A DNA stretch of 37,411 bases from Irineochytrium annulatum (lineage: Eukaryota > Chytridiomycota > Chytridiomycetes > Chytridiales > Chytridiaceae): contig JADGJL010000145.1 of assembly GCA_027600665.1 (NCBI GenBank), positions 1 to 37,411 on the forward strand. Reading direction: 5' to 3'. Below the pieces are notes generated by a model. It saw nothing but the letters and a program-made list of their open reading frames with translations. It did no database searches and was not told the DNA's origin. Below are positions 19,815 to 33,043 of the stretch, piece by piece. Positions within the stretch are counted from its first letter, which is position 1. Each line of letters starts with the position of its first letter. Position numbers and translations under genes: made by a program.

Positions 19815-20767
19815 TCAAAACTTCGTCTTGGCCACATACACGGCGATCGCGATGACGATCAACAGCAGCGTGTTGGCGCTCGCGTACCTCGCCAGGTTCG
19901 AGTCCGGGTAGTAACCCGTCATGTTCATCGTCATGTTCGTCATGTCCATTGGGGGCGAGGACTCGGCCAGATCGCTGCCTTGCATGTCCTGGAAGCCCAT
20001 GGCGCAGACGGCCACGCCGAGGATGTAGCAGGCATCCCCGAGGAGCGCGTGGAGGCGTCGGGTGACGCGATGGGTGCGGGCGGGGAGAATGGTCGCCTAA
20101 AGAGATGGATATTAGTGTGCGGTTGGAAACGCGGTAAGAAGAAGCCAAAAGGTCTTATACCTGAGAAGCGGCACCACCGATGAACTGGATGATATAAAGT
20201 GCCAAGAAAGCGATACCGGCCCATGAGTGAGGGGAGTAGAGGTGGAAGAAGGGGAAGGCGGGCGGCTGGTCCGAGAGGTTCTTGTACGCGATGATGGCGA
20301 CGAGGCCACCGATGGCGGCAGCCAGGCTGAGGATGTGAAGGCCGACGTGAACCATCCTATTCAAAGAGAGTGATTGCAGCATATTCTTTAGCACCAGAAA
20401 AAACCTCATGCAGGGCGAGAAAACACTACCTCTTCGCCACAACGTTCTTGATAAACGCACCCAACCCCGCGGGGCTAAACACCAACACGGCCTCCTGCAT
20501 CAGCACGACGACCATCAAGCTCATCAGCAGCGCGTGGACGCCGAACACGTTCTCCTCGACGGTCCCGAGGCCGCCTTCGGCGTTGTAGATCCACAGGAAC
20601 AGTACGACGATGAACGGGACGAGGAGCAGACGGGGCAGGGCGGAGATGAGGAGCTGGACGACGGGAGGGAGAGGGCTCTCGCTGGGAGCGGATGAGGGCT
20701 GGCTGTCGTGCTGGAGGGCGGAGGTTGAGGAGAGGAACTCCGGGTCGGATTTGGCGGCGGCGGACAT
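19815..20767 (-). CDS. Cytochrome b561-family transmembrane ferric reductase
   Basis: Three exons on the minus strand (20767-20430, 20356-20161, 20096-19815) give 271 residues with five or six membrane helices. The four heme-ligand positions of the family can be assigned: His78 (FGVHALLM), His116 or His120 (VHVGLHILS), His156 (YSPHSW) and His194 (RLHALLGDACYILG). Cytochromes b561 pass electrons across a membrane, commonly from ascorbate or another reductant to ferric iron or monodehydroascorbate on the far side. A C-terminal Met/Asn-rich loop (MDMTNMTMNMTGY) precedes the last helix and could contact metal, though this is speculation. The start at 20767 leaves a short soluble N-terminus; the frame stays open upstream but without homology. 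Confidence 0.87.
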
Positions 20768-21029
20768 GGCTCGTGGATGAGGGCGTGAGGAGGACACGAG
20801 AGGTCGACGAGATGAGGGAAAAGAAACGAACGACGAGGGATTTTTGCGGTGCAGCCTCGCAAAAAAAGCGCAAAGCTTGAGCGATTTTTGCGCACGAATG
20901 AAAACGAGGTGGGGTCTATTTTCTCCAGTTTTAGACGCAAAGACAACATAGAAACTTCTCGAAGTCCACAAAAAATTCAGTCTCCGATTAGACCTGGGTT
21001 CAAAGTCACCGTCACGGAAGTCGCCATCG

Positions 21030-21680
21030 ATGCGGTTGATCCCGTTCCTCGTCGATCTGGTCGGCGTGGCCGCCGTCCTGGCCTCCATCCGACGGCTCGG
21101 GAAGTTTGGTAAGCCGTCTGTCCACGCGATGGGTGGGTGCGCTGGGCAAAGCTGGGTGAATGGCATTGCATGGCCTCTGAACGACATGGCCCCCCCGTGC
21201 GGCAACCTCCTCGTCGCAACACCCGCTTCCTTCTCACCCAGCTTCTTGTCCAAACAATCAGAGCTCGCGACCGACTCCCTCCCCTTCACGCTCCGGCTCC
21301 TCCTCCACAACCTCCTCGCCCTAGGTGACGTCGCGCTCGACGGCATGATCGACCTCGCTCGACGCCACGGCGGCGCGATCGTGAGGCCACGGCCGCCGAA
21401 GAAGCGGGGTGTCCGGATCGTCGAGGTGCAGCCGGGGGATGTCAGGGCTTTGCATGCTCTGGCGGAGTTGGCGCGTGGAAAGGGGCAGGAGGGGATGAGG
21501 GCGGTGAAGGGATTGGAGGGACGGGGGTTGAAGGAAGTGGTGGGAGATCGGGGCACGGAGTTGGAGGAGGGTATTGTTGGGCGAGAAGAGGACGTAGACG
21601 GATACGACGAGAGAGAGGGTGTGGACGACCAGAGGGAGTATAGGGTGGATTGGGATTATGGGCATTCACATGGGCGATGA
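21030..21680 (+). CDS. Small hypothetical membrane protein, weakly DUF1748-like
   Basis: An open frame of 216 codons starts MRLIPFLVDLVGVAAVLASIRR, a single membrane helix followed by basic residues, as in the small fungal DUF1748 proteins. A possible intron (21109-21261, 153 nt, GTAAGC donor, CAG acceptor, length divisible by three) would join this helix directly to FTLRLLLHNLLALGDVALDGMI, which resembles the DUF1748 C-terminal segment. Without splicing the middle part looks unstructured. The last 90 residues are charged and unlike any family I know, so the true 3' end may differ. It is divergent to cytochrome b561, 262 bp from its start. Both the gene model and the family are tentative. Confidence 0.4.
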   Translation: MRLIPFLVDLVGVAAVLASIRRLGKFGKPSVHAMGGCAGQSWVNGIAWPLNDMAPPCGNLLVATPASFSPSFLSKQSELATDSLPFTLRLLLHNLLALGDVALDGMIDLARRHGGAIVRPRPPKKRGVRIVEVQPGDVRALHALAELARGKGQEGMRAVKGLEGRGLKEVVGDRGTELEEGIVGREEDVDGYDEREGVDDQREYRVDWDYGHSHGR

Positions 21681-22710
21681 GGGTAGCCATCATTTTTTCT
21701 TTTTTATTGTCTGAGAGGAAACTGATTTGCAGACAGCGCAACCATATGTACATTCACAAATTCAAGAGTGATGAATAAATATATCAATGATTCAGACTCG
21801 GCTATAACACCAGAGAGTGTCGGAGTACCGAAGAGTGCAAACAATAAGGGATACCAGCTTACAATGTAACAAAGCTCCCTCGAAGGCGCCCCCGACCCAC
21901 CTAGTGCAGGAAACCTTGAAAAACTATAGGGCATGCAAAAGGAGAAATCCGACGTCGCTCCTTCCCTAATTCACGATTGCGACCGCGACGAAAGAAAGCA
22001 ACGAAATCCCGCAAGCACCCGCCAGCTCTTCCCATTTGCACATCGTTCCGGCGCAAACGATGCTACGCCGTAGCACCGGAAACAATAATATTTTGAGCAG
22101 CTGCCGCACGCCAAAGCAATTGCCGTACCTGCACCCATTTGCAGGGGGGGACGTCTATCACCACACCCACCCTTTGCAAACGTCGATTTGGTCGGTGGTC
22201 GGGTGGATGGTTAAAGGGTGACAGCGCCAATGGATGCCGATAGCTCGCGTTCCGAAGCGCCTTGGAGGACGGGGTGGTGGGTCAGTTTGACGGGCAAGAG
22301 GTATAGATGCACATGCAAATCCAGCTCGCGAAAATGAAAAACAGGGTGTGGACATGCAAGGACACGCACAAAGAGTTGGCGTATGTTCTCAAGCTGCATC
22401 TGCATGCGCGTCTCTTGCAGGTCCACAACGTGTTGCTCATGTTTTCAAGCTGTATCTGCTTATGCGTCTTTGTCGGTCGAATATTCCGAACTTCGCGGGA
22501 TAGGTGGACGTTCCGGGGTCGTGAGGTCTCGCCCGCCTCACATCGTCCGTTCTCGTTCAGATAATCCGAAGTTTTGGCGTGGCGACAGATCGTCGGGCCA
22601 CGATCGGCCTAACGTCGGCAGCAACGACGACGACAGGGACTCGAGCGACTTGAACAATTAGTTTTCGCTCATCTTTGGTCTTTTTATCAACCTCTTGGAG
22701 CTCCAGCATC
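21681..22710. other. Intergenic region upstream of CCT6
   Basis: About 1 kb without a recognisable gene. Several frames of 60-100 codons overlap on both strands and show no homology. It contains a degenerate direct repeat at 22383-22472. Confidence 0.5.
22383..22472. repeat. Degenerate direct repeat, period about 56 bp
   Basis: The block beginning ATGTTCTCAAGCTGCATCTG at 22383 recurs as ATGTTTTCAAGCTGTATCTG at 22439, each continuing with a GCGTCTxTTG-like end. The copies differ at several positions, and the repeat lies in non-coding DNA upstream of CCT6. Confidence 0.6.
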
Positions 22711-25115
22711 ATGTAAGCTGCATCCATCCTAACCCTCCTTCCCTCTGACCGCCCCTTTCTCTGCCTAGGGCCTCCTCCGCCGTCCAGCTCGCGAACCCCA
22801 AGGCTGAGGTCGCCCGTCGCGGCCAGGCCCTCCAGCTCAACATCAATGGCGCGCTTGGTTTGCAAGAGGTCGTGAAAACAAACCTGGGCCCCAAGGGCAC
22901 CATCAAGATGCTTGTCAGTGGTAGCGGGGAGCTGAAGCTGACGAAGGATGGGAAGGTTTTGTTGAACGAGATGGTAGGTTTCTTTTCACGTTTATTGGGA
23001 AGTGACTTTAATGACACGAATTGTACGACAGCAAATCCAAAACCCCACGGCATCGATGGTAGCGAGGGCCGCGACGGCGCAGGATGAGATTACGGGGGAC
23101 GGAACGACCTCCAACGTGCTTCTCATCGGGGAGTTGCTGAAGCAGGCTGAGCGGTTCATCTCGGAGGGTCTGCACCCGAGGGTCGTAACGGAGGGGTTTG
23201 AGATTGCGAAGAAGGAGGCACTTTCGGTTGGTATCCTGTGTGATGGAGCTCGCAAACTTTAATACTGTGGGCCGGTGACTAAATTCCCTTTGAAAAGTTC
23301 CTAGAAACTTTTAAAGTTAAGCGGGAAATGGACCGCGAGCTCTTGCTCAACGTCGCGCGCACGTCCCTCCGCACCAAGGTCCGAACGGAGCTGGCCGACA
23401 CCATCACCGAGGCCGTCGTCGACGCCGTGCTCGCGATCCGCACCGAGGGCGAGCCCATCGATTTGCACATGGTCGAGATTATGAGGATGCAGCATAGGAG
23501 TGACACGGATACCAGGCTCGTGAAGGGGTTGGTGATGGATCATGGCGCCAGGCATCCGGATATGCCGAAGAAGGTGGAGGATGCGTTTGTGCTGACGTTG
23601 AACGTTTCGTTGGAGTATGAGAAGAGGTAAGGAACAGGAAAGGGAAGAGGGAGGAGTGGGTAGGAGTGTTTAGGGTAGGGTAGTGACAGGAGTATGATGG
23701 AGAGTGCGGTAAGGGTAGGAATCCTCTTTGCGACCGCGAAGCGCGGAACCTCAAGTCGCAGTTGTGCAGTAGGTAGAGTAGGGTGGGTAGGAGTAAGAGA
23801 GTTTGGTAGCATAGCGTAGGGTAGGGTAGGTAGTGGTAGAAACCTCCAAGCAGACCGACGCGCGAAGCGCAATTGCCTTCTTCTCTCTCTTACTGTATCC
23901 CCCTTTTACTGTCCGTTACCTCATGGGACCCGACCACCACACCCTTATATCACCGACCTCGCTTTTCTATCCACTCGATGACCATTTCCCCCCACACCCT
24001 GAAAGCGAAATCAACTCCGGGTTCTTCTACTCTTCGGCCGAGCAGAGGGAGAAGCTAGTCGAGTCCGAGCGCCGGTTTGTGGACGCGAGGCTGGCCAAGA
24101 TCGTCGACCTCAAGAATACGGTCTGCGCCGACGGGAAGAAGGGCTTCGCCATCCTAAACCAGAAGGGCATCGACCCTCTTTCTTTGGACGTGCTGGCTAA
24201 GCATGGGATCTTGGCACTTAGAAGGGCAAAGAGGAGAAATATGGAGCGGTACGGCATCGATTAGAAAAATCGTTACGCGCTAACACGCAAGCAAAATAGG
24301 CTCCAACTCTGCTGCGGTGGTGTTGCTCAAAACTCAGTCGACGACCTCAACCCCTCCATCCTCGGCCACGCCGGCCTCGTCTACGAGCACGTCCTCGGCG
24401 AGGAGAAGTTTACCTTTATCGAAAACGTCTCCACCTCGGCCCGGTCCGTCACCATCCTCGTCACCGGCCCAAACGCCCACACGATCAACCAGATTACCGA
24501 TGCCATCCGCGATGGCCTCCGGGCCGTGAAGAACGCCGTCGAGGACGCGTTTGTCGTGCCCGGGGCCGGAGCATTCAATGTCGCGTGCGCTAGCCATTTG
24601 ATGAAGTTCAAGGACACTGTTAAGGGACGACCGAAGATGGGCGTGCAGGCTTTTGCGGACGCGCTGTTAATCGTGCCGAAGGTCCTGGCGCAGAATGGCG
24701 GCTTTGATGCGCAGGATGTTATCGTAGCTCTTCAGGTATTTCGGAAGAGACTTTGGGGATGTAAGTGGGCGTGGCTGATATGCTTGATTATGTAGGAGGA
24801 GTACGCGGACGGACATATAGTTGGCATTGATCTGAAGACGGGCGATCCGTTGGACCCCGTCGCGGAGGGTATTTGGGACAACTACCGGGTTCACCGTCAC
24901 TTGTTGCACTCTTGGTACGTGTTATGTTCGGCCTTTCTTTATGCCATATCTAATGGCGTTTACAGCTCTGTGATTGCGAGCAACCTGCTTTTGGTCGACG
25001 AAATGATGAGGGTAAGCATCGCTTGGCGCATAGGTTTTTGGCGACGTACTAACTCGTTTTCTTGTAGGCGGGACGATCCAGCTTGAAGTCGGGTGGAGCC
25101 ATGCAGGAGCAGTAG
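22711..25115 (+). CDS. CCT6: T-complex chaperonin subunit zeta (CCT6)
   Basis: Nine exons (22711-22712, 22769-22973, 23032-23230, 23305-23626, 24006-24248, 24300-24735, 24796-24914, 24966-25011, 25068-25115) give 539 residues, close to known CCT6 proteins. The sequence follows the zeta subunit almost without gaps: [86 protein letters not shown] and [22 protein letters not shown]6 is one of eight subunits of the cytosolic ring chaperonin that folds actin and tubulin. The start codon is split: exon 1 contributes AT, and the G comes from the first base after the 56-nt intron (GTAAGC...CTAG), giving [12 protein letters not shown]. Intron 4 (23627-24005, 379 nt) is far longer than the others and G/A-rich. 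Cofactor C, elsewhere in the window, acts in the same tubulin-folding route. Confidence 0.95.
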
Positions 25116-26021
25116 TCAATCTCTATCTGTTGCTGTTTGTGCATCTCTTTATCTATGTCAAAATGTGTGCAGTGTATTTGGATAAGCATTCAGTATAATA
25201 ATGAGATACAGGTCTGAATGTAGATGATTACTTTCTTGTCGACAAAGCTTCAAACGACATGGTCGGGCACCGCCATATCAAAGAATGGCGTGCTGAGAAA
25301 TATCAAAACTACCGCTGCAAGTAACCCAACCATCACAAAAAACTCAATAAACCGCTCAGGCCTACATCAACAACGCGCCGTCACTCGGCTCTCCTCGCCA
25401 CGTCACCTCATTTCGCGGCAAACGACATTTTGCCAAGCGGCGCTGGTCCCAATCACGCCTATTGACGAGGTTGACTCGCGACGGCGAGAATTGTCGCTAT
25501 TATAGCACGCTCCCCATCGGCCTCCACCCGTTAAAAGATATCACCGCCCGAGACATGCCTCAATGTCCACATGTGTACGAGGGGCAACAGGGCGAAGGGT
25601 CTTGGTTAATGTGAAAGAACGCAACAGGACGTTGGTCCTGTACGCATAGCCGACGATGGACGTCGGCTTAGCGTGGCATTCGCCTCCGAAATCCGCTCGA
25701 CCCCGCCGCCCGTTCCCATTCCCGCTTCTCGGTAGACTGGGCAGGCCGTAGTGAATAAAAAGATAAAATCTGGGATCAGAGGTACTTCAATGCCGACTGG
25801 GGTGGTGAGCCGAGCGATCAAGCGACCATGTTGATGGGACGCGCAATCATTAATCGTCAAACTTCACCCGCGATCAACTCCCAACATTAATCAGTTGAGT
25901 TCCTCCCCACGACGCGATCCTCGGGACCCGGCCTCTCGACATGGACTCGCGACCTTTTGTTAATGTCGTCCCGGTGTTGTCTGACCTTTTGTGAATTGCC
26001 GCTTTCCCCCTGATCCTGCAG
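25116..26021. other. Intergenic region between CCT6 and RPT1
   Basis: About 900 bp with only unconvincing frames on both strands. It should hold the CCT6 3' UTR and the RPT1 promoter and first non-coding exon; a T/C-rich tract before the acceptor at 26021 supports an intron ending there. Confidence 0.5.
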
Positions 26022-28047
<2,026 letters not shown>

Positions 28048-28670
28048 ATGTCACGATACCTATCCTTCAAGGAAGCCGATGCATGTACTTCTCGACCTGT
28101 ACTTTATCTGTTTCTTGTTCGTCAAAACCGGGCTTGCACTCGTTCAGTTATCAACAAAGCGTCTGCCCTGTCCTACGTTCTTATAATTATTATTTGAAGC
28201 AACTTTCACGCGAATAAAACGTATGAATGCTTTCCCTCCTTCTTTGTTTCTATTCAGTCCCATAGTAGCTCTTGTGTTCTCGGAGTCTCTTTGAACACTG
28301 CGTCTGTCGTGTTTTACATGTTTAAAGATAAATGCCTCAAGTGAAGGCGCTATCTGCTTTGCCTTCTCAACATCTTGCTTTCTCACCTTTTACCGATATC
28401 TTAGGGGTTGGCACATCGTCATCAACATCCTTAATCAACGCCTAGCCAGCCCTTATGTTGTTGGCGTTCCCGCAGTGTCGTTCCTTGTAGGAGTTGTGGT
28501 AGGCGTAAAAAAGCAACTCAACAAAGACGCCGGCTCGGGTCTTGGCCCTCGGCTGGACGGCGAGCCGCTAGGTAAAGCAGGGTGGCGACAGTCAGGACAG
28601 AATACGTTTCAAGCCACAAACAAGCCTACGCCACCTTTGCCTACTTCCTTACCTTCAACATCATCCCACC
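28048..28670. other. Intergenic spacer
   Basis: Between RPT1 and the single-pass membrane protein gene, both on the plus strand. Only short random-looking frames. It must contain the RPT1 3' UTR and the next promoter. Confidence 0.5.
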
Positions 28671-29422
28671 ATGCCTGCCGTTGACGCCGTCGCCCAAGTC
28701 CTCCTGGCCGCCAGGCAGGCGGTGACCACGACCTCGCGCAGGGCCTTGTCGCTCGTGCCCACCAGCACCTCCCTCCGCCCCTCGTCCGTCGTCACTGCCA
28801 CCGTGAGCGCCACCACGGCCGTTTTGGAGACGATCACGTCGGCGCTGGGCGAGGTCCTCGCAACGGCGACCGAGGGGATGATGCCGATGGAGACGGAGGG
28901 GATCGAGGGTGGAGCGGGAGGCGAGGGGATGGAGGGCGGCGGTGAGGCTGGCGGGGAGAAGAAAGATCCGGCGAAGGGGATCAACTTGATCAACAAGAAT
29001 GCCACCAACGTTGGTTTCTTCTTCTTCCTGTGTTGTTGCTGATTGTTCTTTTCACTCCTTCTTCCATCGTCCTGACCCCTTTGTCACAACAGGCCATCAT
29101 TGTCGTCGCTTTCCTCACCGGCCTCCTTTTCATCTGTCTCCTCGTGTCGATGTCGTCGCGCGGTGAGGTTGCCGAACCCGATGTTGACCTGGACGATCAC
29201 AGCGAGTTGGACGCCGAGAAGGTCATGCTCATAGCCGGCGGCCAGCCCTCGTACAACGCGAACGGAACCCTGAAGGAGATTGCGGCGCCCGTGTGGACGG
29301 TAGCGAGCAAGGCCGCGGACGGCACCACAAGGCAGAGGACAAACATGGGAGCGCCCGTGCCGTCAAGGGAGGAGACAATTGCGAATAAGGCGGGGATGGC
29401 TGCTGTTGTGCATCACAATTGA
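28671..29422 (+). CDS. Uncharacterised single-pass membrane protein
   Basis: Two exons (28671-29009, 29093-29422) join in phase to 222 residues. The N-terminal half is Ala/Thr/Ser/Val-rich and then Gly/Glu-rich (EGGAGGEGMEGGGEAGGEKK), with no signal peptide. Residues about 114-133 (AIIVVAFLTGLLFICLLVSM) form a membrane helix, encoded right at the start of exon 2, followed by an acidic tail with EPDVDLDDHSELDAEKVML. That acidic-leucine segment might act as a sorting signal, which is speculation. I do not recognise the family. Confidence 0.6.
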
Positions 29423-29812
29423 AAAGGCCGGAGGTTGGGTAATGGGGATTGGGAGGTGATGTTCGAGTGGTAGTAGTCGGGCGATGGAGTGTGGATATTC
29501 CGGCGTGAGAGAGTGGGTGATAAAAAAGGCGGCGATGGCCGCTATGATATTATTATTGGGTTCTGGCATCTTCAATCGCTCTCATTTTTCACGTTTATCG
29601 TCTATGGTTCCATACGTTTCTCTCGTATTCATCATTTCAACGTTCTTCAATATGTCAAATACAGCGCAAACAGATAAAATTATTTCATTGGGATTTGATT
29701 CCTCCTTTCAGCAGTCTCTAAGCAATATGCTGCGTAGTTTTTTGCGTTTTCATGTTGGGAGATGCACATAACGTTTATAACGGGTACAAAAATTGCATGA
29801 ACACAACGTGAA
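29423..29812. other. Intergenic spacer before the tRNA
   Basis: About 390 bp of increasingly AT-rich DNA with no gene that I recognise. A 95-codon plus frame near 29484 looks random. Confidence 0.45.
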
Positions 29813-29883
29813 TCTTCGATAGTATAGTGGCTAGTATCTCCCCCTGTCACGGGGAAGACCCGGGTTCAATTCCCGGTCGAAGA
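29813..29883 (+). tRNA. tRNA-Asp (anticodon GTC)
   Basis: The acceptor stem TCTTCGA (29813-29819) pairs with TCGAAGA (29877-29883). The D-arm region AGTATAGTGGCTAGTAT fits. The anticodon arm CCCC-TGTCACG-GGG carries GTC at 29846-29848, and the T-arm CCGGGTTCAATTCCCGG is canonical. There is no intron. CCA is not encoded, as expected in a eukaryote. A TTTTT run follows at 29894-29898. Confidence 0.96.
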
Positions 29884-30502
29884 GCTCTTCAAGTTTTTGC
29901 GTGATTCTTGACGATTCAATCGGTAATTTTCAACGCGAGTCTTCTCCATGAGTCTTCTTTTTTTAATTTAGCAATTACTTTCAACTTCACAATTTGTTAT
30001 GGCCAGACAGATTCACACTGTGTTAGACAAAAAATTGGTGGGCGACGCGTGGCAGGGTTGAACGTGTAAGGAAGGGGTTTGGGTAGGCAACCGGAAGGCA
30101 ACCATTTACAAAAGAATTATTGGGTTTGTTAGGCAACCATGTTAATAGAGTCATATCTGTTGGTCATCTGTTTAACAGATAATGGAAGTCACCTCACCCA
30201 GTGGAAGTAGTAACGATGAAAGCTAGGCAGATGCCGTTTTGAAGGATGGCAATGTATTCTATCTTCGTTATGGCGAAAGAATAAACAGTGCACAGCAACA
30301 TAAAGAATGAAAAACTAAGGCAAAAGAAAACTCCAGCTACAACTCTTACGACACAGGCACATCATTTAATATGAAAGGCCGAATCACAAGCACCTTATAA
30401 AAACCTCAAAAAAATAAAGCAACAAACGACCAGAAATACAAACAACACGAAGAGAAGTCGAACAACTCTTGAAAAAAATCCACCTATTGACAGTTGTTCA
30501 AT
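29884..30502. other. AT-rich spacer between tRNA and INO1
   Basis: About 620 bp, AT-rich, no gene recognised; apart from the Pol III T-run it should hold the INO1 3' UTR (minus strand). Confidence 0.5.
29894..29898 (+). terminator. RNA polymerase III terminator of tRNA-Asp
   Basis: Five T residues on the non-template strand, 10 bp after the tRNA end, the usual Pol III stop signal. Confidence 0.75.
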
Positions 30503-32227
30503 CTACCAGACCCTCGACTCCAGCATCATGTCGCTCTGCGGCGGCAGACCGACGCAGGCCCTGAAGACGTTCTCAAGCGCGGCCCTCTGCTTAGCAAGCG
30601 CGTTCACCACGGGCGCTCCGGGGGGCACGACAGGTGCCTTGAGCATGTACGACAGGATTGAGAGGACGGAGTGGAATGGCGCAAAGTCCTCCATGTCGGC
30701 CGTGCGGTACTGGATGCGCGTCATGAGCTCGGTCAGGATCGCGAGGTCAATAATCAAGGGACTGGCGAGGAGGGAGTCCTCGCAAACGTTGTAGATCGAG
30801 AGGGTGTTGCGGCCGCTGTTGGTTTTAAGACATCAATAATCATGACCGAACGTAATCCGGAAGACAAAAGGCGGTCACGCACCCCATAAAGATCTCGCTG
30901 ACGTACTCGTCCATGGCTCTTTTGCTATCCCCAACGGACGGGCAGTATTTAATAACGACGATATGGTCCGGGTGCTCGCCCTCCTTATACAAAATCGGGT
31001 TGGCCGCTACCATGTCATCGACAACATTGCTCTTCGAGATCTCCTTGCTCCTGAACTGCTCCGGCGCGCTCAAGTTCCTCCCGTCATTGTTGCCGAGGTG
31101 GTTGTAGCTTGTAATAGCGAGCGGCTTTAGCCCCGCGCTCACGAGAAAGTCGACAAGCACGGACTTGAGCTTGGTCTGGCCGGATTTGAAGTCGTCGCCG
31201 CCGATATGGACGCGGTGCTGGGCGGCGAGCTCCATCATCCCTGGGACGAAGGTGTTCTGGGGCGAGCCGTTAACGAAGGGGCAGGACTCGAGAACAGAGG
31301 CGACAGCGAAGATGGTCGACGGGGCGACTTCGGGGTGGCTGGCCTTGATGGAGGCGAGGAGGTTCGAGGCCGTATCGTTGACGCCGGTGATAATCTGTCA
31401 CCAAAAAAAGTCAGCTTGACGAAGCACGAGCATGAATGAGCGTCGATAAGCACCTCGGAGAAACGCTCCGTGTTAGCCGTCCACAAGACAATGACGCGGT
31501 CAAGTCCGTTCATGGCCTTGAAGTCCCTGATATCGGACCGAACCTTCTCCACATGCGCCCACTTGTCCTTCCCCTCCACCACGTTGTCGGCCCTCTCCTC
31601 CTGGTTGGCCGCAATATAGTCCGGATAGTACACTGACGGCAACGGCTTCAGCCCCTTCATCTCCTCCGCCACCTGACGCTGAAGGTCATACTCCAGCACC
31701 TTGGCGCGCTCCATGGCCTCGGCCAAGTTAGCCGAGCTGATGTCCCACCCGCCCAACACGAGATCGTTCGGTTGCGCCATCGGCAGGATTTTATTGAACG
31801 GAATATAAACATCGGCGCCCGTCTTGGCGTCGACGCCGAGCTTCAAAGTCGACGACTGCGTGACCGAGCCGATGTAGTTGGACTTCTGCACGCCCTCCTT
31901 GGTCCGCCACGTCAGGTTGCGGCGGTTCGCGATAATAGAGGCCGTCAGGGTGGAACCGTTGTTGCCGCCCCATCCGACAAGCATGAGACCGACTTTCGGG
32001 ACCTTGGTAGCGACCTTGAAGTTGTACTGGACCTCCGTGGGCACGACCGTGACGGAATGCGCGGAGGCGGTGGTGACGACCTTGGCATCGCGATAGGTGT
32101 AGGTCGTGAGGATGTGGTCCTCGGTGTAAGTGACGTTGGGCGAGGAGACTTTGAACACGACGTCCGGGTTGGAAGCGAGGGAAGGCATCGTCGCGGTCGG
32201 GTTAGGGTCGAGAGGCACGGGAGACAT
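30503..32227 (-). CDS. INO1: Inositol-3-phosphate synthase
   Basis: Three exons on the minus strand (32227-31454, 31394-30883, 30815-30503) join to 532 residues, the usual length of fungal Ino1. The NAD-binding motif GWGGNNGS is at residues 85-92, followed by [69 protein letters not shown] and [22 protein letters not shown], all core active-site blocks of the family. The enzyme turns glucose 6-phosphate into inositol 3-phosphate in an NAD-dependent reaction without net redox change, the first step towards inositol lipids and phosphates in the cytosol. All frames are intact. Confidence 0.97.
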
Positions 32228-33043
32228 TGATGGAAATCGTAAAAGGTAGTAACCGAAAGACTTTTATCGTGATTTAGGAGGCGGGCTTGAACGCTTCCTT
32301 CCGCGGTAAGCGTTATGGGCCGAGTAGAGAGTGTTGGAGCTAAGAAAGATCGTAAGCAATGTGCTGGTCAGCCGGAACGTCCTAATCCCAAGCGCCCTTC
32401 CCCAGACACGATCCTGCACACGGCAGCATCCCTGATCCTCCGATAGATCCTCGGGCACGGCCACCGTCCTGACCCCGTCGCTAACGTTTTGTTTCGATTC
32501 TCGGATCCTCCACGTCCTCATCCTGCCCGTCGGCAGCCGTAGTCCCGCACACGGCCGACATATCCCCAAATCCCCCGCAACGTCCCCAGCGGGCGACCGC
32601 CCCGATCCCGTCGGCGGCGTCCTCGGAAACGGTGTCGCTACTCACAACGTGGTGGCGGTCGGCTTGAGCAGGAAAAATTAACGGGGCGCTCCCGCTGCAT
32701 GTGGCCGATTACGACAGCGATGACGTGGCACATCGTTGAGCTGCTGGAGTCCCCGTCGACCACAGATGGCGTTAACTGCAGGTAACGCGACCGGGCCTGA
32801 TGGCACGCGAGGTTGCGCGGAGGCCGACACCATTCGCCGTGTGAAAGCGCAGATGCTGAAGCGTCAGGCGATGGGACAATAATGATCTGGGCATAGACAA
32901 CATCAACGGCGGCCAGCGATATTGTTTTTTCTTCTCTTCTGTGTTGAATTACTAATTCTCTGCTCACATTCACTTATACTACATGGTGAAGAGCAACGAC
33001 AGCCCCATGTCATCAAGAATTCCTATAAAGCCAGCCTTTCGCC
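32228..33043. other. Upstream region of INO1 and 3' flank of TMA46
   Basis: About 800 bp without a recognised gene. A CATGTG hexamer at 32698-32703 (CACATGC on the INO1 strand) resembles the core of the yeast inositol-responsive element, but the flanks do not match. Confidence 0.4.

Noticed and set aside
20768..21556. Upstream extension of the cytochrome b561 frame by about 260 codons
   Set aside because: The extension has no homology, overlaps the divergent gene at 21030, and the ATG at 20767 gives a normal-length family member.
23700..23840. GGGTAGGGTAG runs in CCT6 intron 4, telomere-like at first sight
   Set aside because: The unit is not TTAGGG, the runs are short and irregular, and they belong to the purine-rich intron filling.
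25411..25434. GGCAAA cores in opposite orientation, resembling the yeast proteasome control element
   Set aside because: They lie about 590 bp before RPT1, and the full GGTGGCAAA element is not present.
32698..32703. CATGTG upstream of INO1, like the yeast inositol-responsive core
   Set aside because: Only the hexamer core matches; a hexamer is expected often by chance.
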